Positions 1 to 7,561 of a stretch of 29,348 nucleotides of DNA are shown in pieces. The DNA is from a virus. Position numbers and translations under genes: made by a program. Position 1 is the stretch's first letter. Every line of letters begins with the position of its first letter. The notes beneath the pieces are model-generated. The model saw nothing but the letters and a program-made list of their open reading frames with translations, searched no databases and had not been told where the DNA came from. The stretch is from IMG/VR virus record IMGVR_UViG_3300013136_000033, positions 1-29,348 of that record, one strand, 5' to 3'.

Positions 1-284
1 GAACAAACATTTGCTAAACCAATAGTTTTTACAGGAGAACCTAAGGTTCCCATAATATCAGTAGCAACTATAGATTCATAGAAATTTCCACCATTAGAAT
101 TAATTACTACAGTAACAGGAAGATTTGGATTAATTTGATCTAATCCTACAAGATTGGCGTAGAGTTTTTCTATTAAAGTATCGTCTATTGGACCATTAAT
201 CCAAATTTCTCTTTTCTCTAATCTTTTTTTGAAAGATTCGAGCTTAATAGAGATATTTTCATTTATTGATAGTTGGTTGTTCAT
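1..284 (-). CDS. ClpP-like prohead protease, N-terminal part (runs off left edge)
   Basis: The reading frame opens at ATG 284 and stays open to the window edge, giving 94 complete codons. The translation fits the ClpP/S14 serine protease fold: a strand with IWINGPIDD (about residues 26-34), then VVINSNGGNFYES (about 63-75), which is the usual INSxGG loop, then DIMGTLGSPVKTIGLAN near the edge. In phages such proteins mature the prohead, and the position just after terminase and portal agrees. The nucleophilic serine is normally in GxAxS; here the last visible residues are GLANVC and the next codon begins TC, so it must be serine, two residues later than expected. The start overlaps the previous gene by 26 bp. 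Family assignment is fairly sure; activity cannot be judged because the catalytic His and Asp lie outside. Confidence 0.8.
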   Translation of the reverse strand, partial: MNNQLSINENISIKLESFKKRLEKREIWINGPIDDTLIEKLYANLVGLDQINPNLPVTVVINSNGGNFYESIVATDIMGTLGSPVKTIGLANVC

Positions 285-573
285 TCTGTAATAATTTGCT
301 AATATTGTCACCGATTGTCTTTTGATTTTCCTGAATTTCCTTTATTTTTTTATCCAGTTCAGTAATTGCCAATCCCATTAATTTTTGATTATTTACAATC
401 TTCATTATTATATTTGCAATTTGTTCAAAATTATACTTAGCTGCTACATTATGTCTTCCAACAGTTAAAGGTTCATTTGGATTACCTGATAATGGTGCAG
501 GTAACTGAATATTTAATAAAGGTTTGTTTTGTGGTTCCTCTTTATTTTCCTGTTGTACCTGTTGGATTGGCAT
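259..573 (-). CDS. hypothetical protein, Pro/Gln-rich N-terminus with helical C-terminus
   Basis: A 104-residue protein that I do not recognise. The first 35 residues are rich in Gln, Pro and Asn and probably disordered. Residues about 45-100 are rich in Ile, Lys, Glu and Asn with a heptad-like pattern (NIIMKIVNNQKLMGLAITELDKK and onward is a likely coiled coil). There is no signal peptide or membrane segment. It overlaps the upstream gene by 32 bp and the protease start by 26 bp, so it is probably co-translated in the head-gene block. A small head-assembly or scaffold-related role is possible from position only. Confidence 0.6.
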   Translation of the reverse strand: MPIQQVQQENKEEPQNKPLLNIQLPAPLSGNPNEPLTVGRHNVAAKYNFEQIANIIMKIVNNQKLMGLAITELDKKIKEIQENQKTIGDNISKLLQNEQPTINK

Positions 574-991
574 AAGTTGGATTAAATTTTAATATTTTAG
601 GCTCTATTTCTGTTGAAGAACTTGTATAAACTGTATATTTGATATCGCTAATTTCATATGGGTCCACTCCAGTTGGATAATTTGGATAATATGGTGTAGG
701 ATAATATGGTTGCCAAGGTGTTATAGTTGGTTTTTGAGGACTATCCTCAATTTTCTTAATCATTTCTTGCCAATCTTTTTCCTGTTTATTCAAATCTCCC
801 TTTTCAATCTTGTTGTTACATTCCTGACAAAGATATTTAACTACTTTTTTATTGGTTAATATAATTGCGTCCTTAAAATTGATTTTCTTTTTACAACTAA
901 TACATTCTACCTCTCTATTTTGACCAATACCTAATTGCTCTGCAATTTTTTCAAGCTCTTTAAGTTTATCTTTATTTGTTAAGTTTCTCAT
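542..991 (-). CDS. hypothetical zinc-ribbon protein with Tyr/Pro-rich segment
   Basis: About 149 residues from ATG 991. The open frame reaches back to 1060, but the extra N-terminal part (hydrophobic, then KRGLNG) only mirrors the upstream gene in another frame, so ATG 991, just 5' of the stop of that gene at 996, is the better start. Two CxxC pairs (CISC and CQEC, about 27 residues apart) suggest one zinc-binding ribbon. A segment rich in Tyr and Pro (PYYPTPYYPNYP) follows, then a Thr/Ser-rich tail. Such architecture occurs in small phage proteins of unknown role. No enzymatic motif is seen. Confidence 0.6.
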   Translation of the reverse strand: MRNLTNKDKLKELEKIAEQLGIGQNREVECISCKKKINFKDAIILTNKKVVKYLCQECNNKIEKGDLNKQEKDWQEMIKKIEDSPQKPTITPWQPYYPTPYYPNYPTGVDPYEISDIKYTVYTSSSTEIEPKILKFNPTYANPTGTTGK

Positions 992-995
992 TTTT

Positions 996-1256
996 TTATG
1001 GTCGACTGCCAAACCATTTAGTCCCCTTTTTAACACAATTAGTACACATATAATAATCAATCTTTTTCATTACTGGTGGTTTATATAGTTTTTTACCATT
1101 TTCAATCTTAAATTCGCCCTTCTTAACCATGTCTAATCTAATTTGGTGCATTCCTACAGCTGTCATATTATGACAGAAACTACATTTAACCATAGGTGCA
1201 ACTACCTCCTCTGTTTCATTTATTTTCTGTTTTTTGGGTATTAGTATTTTGTTCAT
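996..1256 (-). CDS. hypothetical zinc-ribbon protein
   Basis: An 86-residue protein with two CxxC pairs, CSFC near residue 25 and CTNC near residue 72, separated by a basic, hydrophobic stretch; this spacing fits a small zinc ribbon. It starts 41 bp inside the end of the upstream gene. A GAGGT ribosome site (plus-strand 1265-1269) lies 8 bases before ATG 1256 and supports this start. It shares the two-CxxC layout with its downstream neighbour, so the two may be diverged duplicates, but similarity beyond the cysteines is weak. Function unknown. Confidence 0.6.
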   Translation of the reverse strand: MNKILIPKKQKINETEEVVAPMVKCSFCHNMTAVGMHQIRLDMVKKGEFKIENGKKLYKPPVMKKIDYYMCTNCVKKGTKWFGSRP

Positions 1257-1548
1257 TTTTGTTTACCTCAACTGGAATTGCGTCCTTTCCAAAAGGTGTG
1301 CTTACTGGTTGATCTGGAATTGCTTCAAGATACCATACAACAACATAAGCTTTATTTTCAATAGAATAAGCATTTCTTCCATTAAGAAAACGTTTAGTAT
1401 TATCTATTGTTTCTAGAAAGCTGTTTACTTCCTTATCAAAAACTTCTAACTGTTGTGAAGTAGGATTATCAGGAGATACAAATGATTTAACCTTCATATA
1501 GGCACGAACTGTTCGTTGCCCTGTATTTGGAATATTTTGTGGGTTCAT
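1216..1548 (-). CDS. hypothetical protein, head region
   Basis: A 110-residue protein that I do not recognise. Residues 10-85 look like a small alpha/beta domain (RTVRAYMKVKSFVSP, then AYVVVWYLEAIPD); the last 25 residues are Asn, Gln, Thr and Lys-rich and probably disordered. It is the first gene behind a good promoter and has an excellent ribosome site, AGGAGG at plus-strand 1557-1562, 8 bases before ATG 1548. It may therefore be a highly expressed structural or assembly protein, which is an inference from the expression signals and position only. Confidence 0.65.
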   Translation of the reverse strand: MNPQNIPNTGQRTVRAYMKVKSFVSPDNPTSQQLEVFDKEVNSFLETIDNTKRFLNGRNAYSIENKAYVVVWYLEAIPDQPVSTPFGKDAIPVEVNKNEQNTNTQKTENK

Positions 1549-1556
1549 AAACTTAT

Positions 1557-1562
1557 CCTCCT
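1557..1562 (-). promoter_or_regulatory. strong Shine-Dalgarno site
   Basis: On the minus strand the hexamer reads AGGAGG, 8 bases before ATG 1548. It is one of few perfect Shine-Dalgarno sites in the window and fixes the start of the gene that follows. Confidence 0.8.
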
Positions 1563-1586
1563 AACTAAAACTAAAAACTTATAATA

Positions 1587-1615
1587 ATTATACAAGACTA
1601 ATTTTTAAAAGACAA
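1587..1615 (-). promoter_or_regulatory. sigma70-type promoter in front of small head genes
   Basis: On the minus strand TTGTCT (1615-1610) and TATAAT (1592-1587) are separated by exactly 17 bases. It lies in the 74-base gap after the portal gene and upstream of the gene starting at 1548. Transcription would start near 1580, giving a leader of about 30 bases with the AGGAGG site. The -10 box is a perfect match and the -35 box matches TTGACA at four of six positions. Confidence 0.65.
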
Positions 1616-1622
1616 CAATCTT

Positions 1623-3221
1623 TTATTCTTCTCCTTGACTTTCAGCTGGTGCATCATCATTTGCTGGATCTTGATCTCCACGTCCTCTACCTTGAGTTCC
1701 TGATGATGGTTGAGTTGTATCAGGAGAAGTTTTATCTGGTTTCTTTCCTATTGCTTTTGGAACTTCAATTAATGAATCGTTTTTAGTTCCAACAAGATAA
1801 TATTTATTTGCCCAAGGTTCATCTATTGGTAGTTGACCCATAGCTATTCTTGCTTCATTAAATGTATATAATCCTTTAGTCCAACCTGTCATAAAATCTC
1901 TACGAGATGATTCTGCTTCTTCAAGACCTGCTGTTTTAAAGTCAAATCTCCAACCCTCAATCCCTTTTCCCTCTTTTACAATCTCCTGTGTTATTTTCTG
2001 TGATATTAATTTTCTTAATATAAAGATATTAGAAATATAGAATGATCGTCTTGCTTCAGCTGATGTTGCTCTATTTGTAGTATCTGGAATACCAACCAAG
2101 AATAAAGGAACACCATATTGTCCTGATATTAATCTTGTTCCATAATTAAGAAGCTGAAGATAAGCCATATCTTGAGGAGTAATACCTAATGGTGAAGCCT
2201 TAGCTCCTTTAAATGATACTAAGGTTTTTCCTGCATTATGTGGTCCTTGATAATTTTTTTCCCAAAATGCTGATACTGCCTCTGCATCTGCTTCAGTAGA
2301 ATCTTCAGGAAGTTCAAGTTGAAGTGGAGGACGACCACCATTTCTAAGAATATTAATATTGTAAGTTAAAGCTCTTAATAATAATTGATTACCAGCCATA
2401 TTATCTTCAAGCACAGCTCTACCATAAAGATCTGCTTTTCTATTAGGTCGTCTTATTTGACAAATTTCTGAAGCCTTATATATAACTGCCTTTAATCCAT
2501 CTGTATTACGTTTATATCCTGTTTTTTGTAAAACACCTTTCTTTTTTAATTCAGCATCCACAAGAATAGACATTTTAGTAGCATCTAATGGATATAGCTC
2601 TGCAACAGTTTGATGTTTTTTATCTTTGCTTCCCTTAGTTGGAACCTTTTCCATATACCAGTTACCATAGGCAAGATAGCTTTCAACTCCCATTTGAACT
2701 AAGGTTTCAATTGTGTCGTCTGGATTAGGTCTGTCAAAAAATTTAATTAATTCTTTGAGATCTGATTTTTTACCTTTATCATCTTGTTCTGCTTTAATAA
2801 CATATCCACCACCTAGTACAGCATCACGAATACGAGAAGCACTTTGGATTGAACCTGGAGAATCTGAAAATAATGTTGAAAGTGTTTCATAGTTTTTACC
2901 TGAAGTATATAAATTAGCAGTTATTGTATCTGTTGGAGTACCTATACCAGTAGTAACATATCTTCTTGCACTACCAAATTTTCTATCAATTGCCTTAACT
3001 GTTTCAATAGACCAACCTTTCTTAGCAGCTTCTAGGGCTTTATTAACTTCTTCTATTACTTCTTTATTATGTTCAGTTTTAAGTTCTTGAGTAATCGCTT
3101 TTTTAATTTTATTGACTTCTTCTTCTTTTTGCTTTTCCCACTCAATCTTTTCAGCCTTGACTTTTGCTTTTACATTATCACTTTGAAAAATAGCATTTTC
3201 TAAAATTTTAGGGATTTTCAT
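1623..3221 (-). CDS. phage portal protein (HK97/PBSX-like)
   Basis: A 532-residue protein forming the dodecameric ring at the head vertex through which DNA is packaged. Typical portal features in order: an N-terminal charged coiled-coil extension (about 20-70), the core entry SIQSASRIRDAVLGGGYVIKAE (two parts around 130-145), a FFDRPNP segment, SYLAYGNWYMEKV (about 185-197), the strand region with YPLDATKMSI, the YGRAVLEDN segment, and a C-terminal wing with QYGVPLFLVG. The last 45 residues are Gly, Pro, Ser and Asp-rich and disordered. It follows the large terminase by an 88-base gap, the usual order. No strong ribosome site precedes ATG 3221. Confidence 0.87.
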   Translation of the reverse strand: MKIPKILENAIFQSDNVKAKVKAEKIEWEKQKEEEVNKIKKAITQELKTEHNKEVIEEVNKALEAAKKGWSIETVKAIDRKFGSARRYVTTGIGTPTDTITANLYTSGKNYETLSTLFSDSPGSIQSASRIRDAVLGGGYVIKAEQDDKGKKSDLKELIKFFDRPNPDDTIETLVQMGVESYLAYGNWYMEKVPTKGSKDKKHQTVAELYPLDATKMSILVDAELKKKGVLQKTGYKRNTDGLKAVIYKASEICQIRRPNRKADLYGRAVLEDNMAGNQLLLRALTYNINILRNGGRPPLQLELPEDSTEADAEAVSAFWEKNYQGPHNAGKTLVSFKGAKASPLGITPQDMAYLQLLNYGTRLISGQYGVPLFLVGIPDTTNRATSAEARRSFYISNIFILRKLISQKITQEIVKEGKGIEGWRFDFKTAGLEEAESSRRDFMTGWTKGLYTFNEARIAMGQLPIDEPWANKYYLVGTKNDSLIEVPKAIGKKPDKTSPDTTQPSSGTQGRGRGDQDPANDDAPAESQGEE

Positions 3222-3232
3222 ATTTTTTTGAG

Positions 3233-3258
3233 TTTTTTCCCAGTTTTTTAGGAAAAAA
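3233..3258 (-). repeat. inverted repeat (8-bp arms) in portal leader
   Basis: The arms 3233-3240 and 3251-3258 (TTTTTTCC and GGAAAAAA) are perfect complements around a 10-base loop. The element lies 12 bases before the portal start, so in the mRNA it could cover or expose the translation start. It could also be chance in this A/T-run-rich gap. Confidence 0.4.
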
Positions 3259-3272
3259 GAACTTCTTTAATG

Positions 3273-3301
3273 ATAATAAAGTATTTTTTTTAAAAATACA
3301 A
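3273..3301 (-). promoter_or_regulatory. candidate sigma70-type promoter for portal gene
   Basis: On the minus strand TTGTAT (3301-3296) and TATTAT (3278-3273) are 17 bases apart, in the gap between terminase and portal. It overlaps the hairpin that follows the terminase stop. The boxes are less perfect than those at 1587-1615 and 25363-25391 and the surroundings are A/T runs, so confidence is moderate. Confidence 0.45.
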
Positions 3302-3311
3302 TAGTATTTTT
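3281..3311 (-). terminator. overlapping A/U hairpins after terminase
   Basis: An 8-base arm at 3292-3299 (AAAAATAC) can pair either with 3304-3311 across a 4-base loop or with 3281-3288 across a 3-base loop. As RNA from the minus strand the first hairpin starts inside the terminase stop codon and its 3' arm ends in five U. This could act as a weak terminator or RNA-end stabiliser, but the stem has almost no G-C pairs and no separate U tract follows. Confidence 0.3.
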
Positions 3312-6300
3312 AAGCTCCAAGAAATCCTCGACCAGGACTACCTTGTGCTGCGTGATAACAAACTCCTGCTACTGCATCAGCCACATCTTTACTTCCACGT
3401 CTAGGGTGGTCAATTTTAGTTCCTTTAAGTTCTTCTAATTGTTGCAATTCTTCTATTAATGGTGGATAGAAGTAAAAATTTAATCGACTATCTAATAATG
3501 CAGATTTTAATGTATAGTAAGCTTCTGGGTTTCTATCAATTGAAAATAATTCAGCATTGAACCCTGCTGACTTTAATGTTTGAATTGAGTCAATTGAATT
3601 ATGAACAAATATACCAGCACTTAATCCAAAATTATGAGTTTTTGGAACTTCTATATCATAAACATCTTCGTATCCATAAAATTTAACTGAAACAACTTTA
3701 TGGTTATTTTGTGATTTATAATCTCTGAAACCTTTATATCCTAATGATTTTAATCTTCTAATTACAAAATTGGTATTTTTTAGATTTAATTTACTTTTAA
3801 TTTCTTTTAATGTTTTACTTTCTAAACAGGTTTTAAATAACAATTCATTACTTATTTCTTTATTAAAATGTGGTGATTCTTTTCCAGAATAAACTGGTCT
3901 ATTTTTCATTTTTTCTATATATTTTTTATCATTATTCCATTTATTTCGAATTATCAGAGCTATTTTTTTAGCAATTTCTTTAGTAGGTGGTTTTAATAAT
4001 AATGGCAAATTGAATTTTATATTTCTTTCTCGCATTAATTGTGCTTGATTTTCTCGAACACCATCACGAGACCATCTTATTTTATTTGATTTTTGTGTTA
4101 ACTTTTTATGATATGCAATATGTTTTTTAATATGTAAATATTGAAGGTTATTTGGACTATTATCAATACTTTTAAAGTTTTTATGATGTACAACATTATC
4201 TTTAGGTTTTTTTCCATAAATATTTCTAGCAACCATATCATGAGTCATTTCCCAATTATTTGTTTCTGGTTGTAAAACTTTTTGATAGTATCTTGGTTTT
4301 ATGTCTGTTTTGTTTTTTCTTACTAAAAAATCAGTATATAAAGGCATTAAACTGTCACCTATATTTAAAAATTCAACTTGTTTGTATGTACCATCTTTCA
4401 TTAACATTGGATGTTCTTTTGTTAAATAAACTTTTTCTCCATTATCTATTTCAATTTCATACACAGGTGCTTTAATTCCAGTTCTTCTTACTGGTTTACA
4501 AAAAGCTGGAACTATTTCTTTTTTAGTTAAATCATATGAGTAAATCCATGCACCATTTGTAATTTCATCCATTCTCATATCTGTACCATTAAGTAATTTA
4601 ACCATTGTACTTCCAATTTCTGATTGCCAACCATCAAATGAGATTTTAGCAATATTGTATCCAATATCTTTAAGTTTATAAATCCATTTTCTCACTTCTT
4701 CAAATTGAATTTCATCTCTTGCGCTTTTTGCTTTAATACGAAGCATAAAATCAATAAATATTTTTGGTCTTTTTTCAATCTTTCCTTCTATACTTTTATG
4801 TTCTCCCCAACCTGCAAATTTACCCATAGCAAAACCTGCACAGTCTCCCTTTCCTTCTTTATTTAAACCTAAATCAATATGAATAAATCGTTTATCTGAA
4901 TCATAGTTTTGATTGCTTTGAAGATTATAAAACCATTCTGCAAAATCTCCTGTTTTTAAATCTATTGGATGTTTTCTATTATAATTCGCTGCATTTTTAA
5001 TAGTATCTGGATCATTAAAGAATCCTTGAATTGCCATTGAAGGTTGTGCTCCATAATCACGCATAGCTCTTTCAGGATTTTGTTTAAATTCATCTTCATA
5101 TTCAATAGGAACTTTTACTCCTTTCAAATTAGGTAGATAATCACCAAGATCAAAATATTTACCACAAAATACTTCTTTAGGCATTGCATCCCATAAAGGA
5201 ACTCTGCGTTTGAATAGTTTTGGATTAATATCACCTTCAGCAAACTTTTTTTCAGCAAAATCATAGACGTAGCGTGGAGAAGTAATAATAAAAAGTTTTC
5301 CCTTCGAAAAGAAACGAGAACGAATACGTTTCTTAATCTGATTATAAGATTCTTCAGCATAGTCTTTATCTTTAGTTAAAGTATGAAACGAAGCCTCATC
5401 GATAACAGCTCCAAAAATATTATATCCAAGTGGAGCTTCTTCGTTTGAACCCACAGGAAGAATATAGATATTTTTATGCATTCTCATTTTAGATTTAATA
5501 CGAGGATCTTGAGGATAGAATGTTTGGAACCATTTATTATTATCAAGTCTATTTTTTATTTCTCCAAAAACAACGTCTTTAGCTTGATTAAATGATTTAG
5601 AAACATTAATAAAGGCTATTTTAGTTCCTTTTGCCATTTTAAAGTATTCTTGAGGATTACGAATACAGAGAAGACGATAAATACTATAAACTATCGCCAT
5701 AGAAGACACGTAGGACTTACCACTATTATGGGTAACGGTAAAATCATCCATTAAATAAAGATGGTTTTTATCAAGTTCAAAACCATAAAAGTTATCTATT
5801 TCTAGTTCTTCTATTTTAAATCCAGTATAAAGAACATTTTTTATTTGCTTTCTTTTAGTACATTGTTTTCTTTTTAATTTAGTAGGTATTTCTTCTAAAT
5901 TTCCTGATATGGAAACCCTAAAGGAAGAAAGTGTTTTTCCTTTAGAAGAAGTTTCTCTTTGTTTTATGTATGCAGCAAATCCTAGCGAACGACATAGATA
6001 TGCCACGTCTTCACATAAAATAATATTTTTATTAGAAAATTCTAAACAATTATTTCCTTGATATCCATCGCTATCAATTAATCCTGCCAATAATTGTAAT
6101 CTAATTTTTCTGGAATTTGTTTTATAAACCAATGGAATATGTTTATTATTAAGCAAATTGTATTGTTTTAATTTCTCCAATAATGAATTTCTATTCTTAC
6201 TTCCGAGATTAGTACCAGTAGTAATATTATAGGTTGGACATGCTTTATTCTCATTTTGATTTATAGAGACTTGAAGTTTAAGTTTTTTTGCTTGTTGATA

Positions 6301-7044
6301 AATATACTCCATTATTTCTTTATCTGCCGTTGTTATCCCTGTATTATTTTTTGAACCGTCTCCTAGCCAAAGTCCAAGAAGGTATGGATTTATTTCAATT
6401 TTCTTTTTGTTAAAGTTAATTCCAGTTCTCCATAATTTCAGTATTCTCTTCATTTTTTTACTTAATTTTAAGTAGTCTGCAATAGATATATTAACTATTT
6501 TCCCCGCTTTTTGATCTAACCTACCATTTTTTGCAATAATTCCTTTATTGGTTCTTTTAAGAGAAATCTTGTGGTTTTCATTAACAACAAAAGGATTCCC
6601 TTTGGTTGGGATAATTTTATACATTTTTTGTTTACCCCTTTTTAAAGAAGTTACTTTTCTTGAAGTACTATCATCTCCCATCAGCAAATCGCCTACTTTA
6701 ATATCTTCAACTTTTTTTATCTCACCAGAGTATAAAAGGATTTTTGTTCCTTTTGCATGACATCCAATTCCTGCTATATAGAGAGCTTCTTCATATTTTC
6801 CTAAGTTTTCAAATTCTTCAAAAGTTGTACCACTATCGAAGATATCGATTAGGAGTTGTTTATTAAAAGGTCTTGGAGCATCCTGCGGATCAACAAAATT
6901 AGGATTTTCCAGAAACTCCTTCATCGTTATTGGTCGATGTTGGTATTGCGGGTGGCTCATTAGAAACTCCATTGTTTCCAACTTGCCCACCTCTGCGTTT
7001 TCCAAGTACTTCACGAATTGCTGTGAGAATAGTAGATTGTTCAT
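3310..7044 (-). CDS. terL: terminase large subunit carrying two inteins
   Basis: The 1244-residue precursor of the ATP-driven DNA packaging motor and headful nuclease. Two inteins (residues 95-440 and 808-1149) interrupt it; joined exteins give 556 residues, a normal terminase size. After splicing, the Walker A motif reads AGIGSGKS (A91-G94 joined to S441-S444). Walker B is AVIDEA (D549, E550). The RNase H-like nuclease domain has D724 (IHIDLG), D804 (ISFDGWQ) and D1220/D1223 (SKDVADAV). Translation may start at ATG 7044, or later at residues 25, 30 or 41; the segment PITMKEFLENP (38-48) looks conserved, so residue 25 (position 6972) or 30 is plausible. It overlaps the gene upstream and precedes the portal gene. 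Family call very secure. Confidence 0.93.
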   Translation of the reverse strand: MNNLLFSQQFVKYLENAEVGKLETMEFLMSHPQYQHRPITMKEFLENPNFVDPQDAPRPFNKQLLIDIFDSGTTFEEFENLGKYEEALYIAGIGCHAKGTKILLYSGEIKKVEDIKVGDLLMGDDSTSRKVTSLKRGKQKMYKIIPTKGNPFVVNENHKISLKRTNKGIIAKNGRLDQKAGKIVNISIADYLKLSKKMKRILKLWRTGINFNKKKIEINPYLLGLWLGDGSKNNTGITTADKEIMEYIYQQAKKLKLQVSINQNENKACPTYNITTGTNLGSKNRNSLLEKLKQYNLLNNKHIPLVYKTNSRKIRLQLLAGLIDSDGYQGNNCLEFSNKNIILCEDVAYLCRSLGFAAYIKQRETSSKGKTLSSFRVSISGNLEEIPTKLKRKQCTKRKQIKNVLYTGFKIEELEIDNFYGFELDKNHLYLMDDFTVTHNSGKSYVSSMAIVYSIYRLLCIRNPQEYFKMAKGTKIAFINVSKSFNQAKDVVFGEIKNRLDNNKWFQTFYPQDPRIKSKMRMHKNIYILPVGSNEEAPLGYNIFGAVIDEASFHTLTKDKDYAEESYNQIKKRIRSRFFSKGKLFIITSPRYVYDFAEKKFAEGDINPKLFKRRVPLWDAMPKEVFCGKYFDLGDYLPNLKGVKVPIEYEDEFKQNPERAMRDYGAQPSMAIQGFFNDPDTIKNAANYNRKHPIDLKTGDFAEWFYNLQSNQNYDSDKRFIHIDLGLNKEGKGDCAGFAMGKFAGWGEHKSIEGKIEKRPKIFIDFMLRIKAKSARDEIQFEEVRKWIYKLKDIGYNIAKISFDGWQSEIGSTMVKLLNGTDMRMDEITNGAWIYSYDLTKKEIVPAFCKPVRRTGIKAPVYEIEIDNGEKVYLTKEHPMLMKDGTYKQVEFLNIGDSLMPLYTDFLVRKNKTDIKPRYYQKVLQPETNNWEMTHDMVARNIYGKKPKDNVVHHKNFKSIDNSPNNLQYLHIKKHIAYHKKLTQKSNKIRWSRDGVRENQAQLMRERNIKFNLPLLLKPPTKEIAKKIALIIRNKWNNDKKYIEKMKNRPVYSGKESPHFNKEISNELLFKTCLESKTLKEIKSKLNLKNTNFVIRRLKSLGYKGFRDYKSQNNHKVVSVKFYGYEDVYDIEVPKTHNFGLSAGIFVHNSIDSIQTLKSAGFNAELFSIDRNPEAYYTLKSALLDSRLNFYFYPPLIEELQQLEELKGTKIDHPRRGSKDVADAVAGVCYHAAQGSPGRGFLGA
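3598..4623 (-). other. intein 2 in terminase: Ser1 intein with HNH endonuclease
   Basis: Residues 808-1149 of the precursor (342 residues). The splicing domain starts at Ser808 (SEIGSTMVKLLNGT, aligning with the usual C-xx-GDT-x-I start), has block B at GEKVYLTKEHPML (about 869-881), and ends with block F (VYDIEVPKTHNFG) and VHN before Ser1150. Joining Q807 to S1150 restores the usual terminase string DGWQSIDSIQTL. The centre carries an HNH endonuclease: VVHHKNFKSIDNSPNNLQYL (951-970) and the following HIKKHIAYHK, then a helix-turn-helix tail (about 1065-1110). It sits next to nuclease aspartate D804. A serine as first residue is less common than cysteine but known among inteins. Confidence 0.88.
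5725..6762 (-). other. intein 1 in terminase: Cys1 intein with LAGLIDADG endonuclease
   Basis: Residues 95-440 of the precursor (346 residues). It begins with Cys95 (CHAKGTKILLYSGEIKKVED), has a block B-like NPFVVNENHKISL, and ends with block F (FYGFELDKNHLYLMDD) and VTHN before Ser441. The two LAGLIDADG helices are YLLGLWLGDG (221-230) and LLAGLIDSDG (318-327), each with an acidic residue at the metal site. It splits the Walker A loop between G94 and S441, so the terminase has no ATPase until splicing. Boundary codons were checked: TGT at 6762-6760 and AAT at 5727-5725. Confidence 0.92.
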
Positions 7045-7561
7045 CTTTTCCTAGTTTATGAAACTCTGTTGCATAATTTGTTAATTTTGTTTCTTCATTA
7101 ATATCAGGATTAGTTGCATCTCCTAATTCTATTCCTTCAATCTCAGACATCTTATTTAAAATTGATAAAGCTGTATTTAAAAAACTATTTTTAATTGCTC
7201 CTTTAGCATCAAGATATTGACGTATAGCTTGATTATATAAAAATTTTAACTTATCTAAAATTTCTGCTCGTTTTTCAGGGTGTGGGACTACTGAAGCCAC
7301 ATCTTCTTGTCTTATATAATCCATATCAGATTTTATTATGGCTTCTGATAATGGAACTTTAACTGTTATATTCCCTACTTTTATTCCTTTATCTAATATA
7401 AGAACTATTTGATGTGGCTCATATCCCATTCTTACCAATTCACGAACTTTACCCCTTCTTATGGCTATCTTATTTATTTCCCCTATCTTAGAAGCATCTT
7501 CTTTTAATGCTTCTTCAGATATAGGAAATACATTATCTATATCAAGCGCTACCTTTGTCAT
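6899..7561 (-). CDS. probable terminase small subunit
   Basis: A 220-residue protein directly upstream of, and overlapping, the large terminase. The N-terminal third looks helical with a helix-turn-helix-like stretch (KVRELVRMGYEPHQIVLILD, about 38-57), as expected for the DNA-recognition domain of a small terminase. The middle (about 100-150) is a long helical region, and the last 30 residues are Asn, Pro, Ser and Thr-rich and disordered. The gene starts 20 bp inside the ParB-domain gene. The call rests mainly on position and domain layout; I see no motif that proves it. Confidence 0.6.
   Translation of the reverse strand: MTKVALDIDNVFPISEEALKEDASKIGEINKIAIRRGKVRELVRMGYEPHQIVLILDKGIKVGNITVKVPLSEAIIKSDMDYIRQEDVASVVPHPEKRAEILDKLKFLYNQAIRQYLDAKGAIKNSFLNTALSILNKMSEIEGIELGDATNPDINEETKLTNYATEFHKLGKDEQSTILTAIREVLGKRRGGQVGNNGVSNEPPAIPTSTNNDEGVSGKS

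Noticed and set aside
4260-4475. plus-strand frame opposite intein 2
   Set aside because: It is antisense to a clear protein domain, has no ribosome site and has shadow-like composition. The plus-strand frames at 1234, 6548, 7555, 7849, 8676, 9375, 13572, 14024, 18441, 19207, 22187, 23843 and 28110 were dropped for the same reason.
5124-5360. 78-codon minus-strand frame within the terminase gene
   Set aside because: It lies wholly inside the terminase in another frame and its sequence is low-complexity and hydrophobic.
3310-7044. Terminase insertions as gene fusion or assembly error
   Set aside because: Both inserts have proper intein ends (Cys1 or Ser1, terminal His-Asn, then Ser) and the joined exteins restore Walker A and the nuclease motif.
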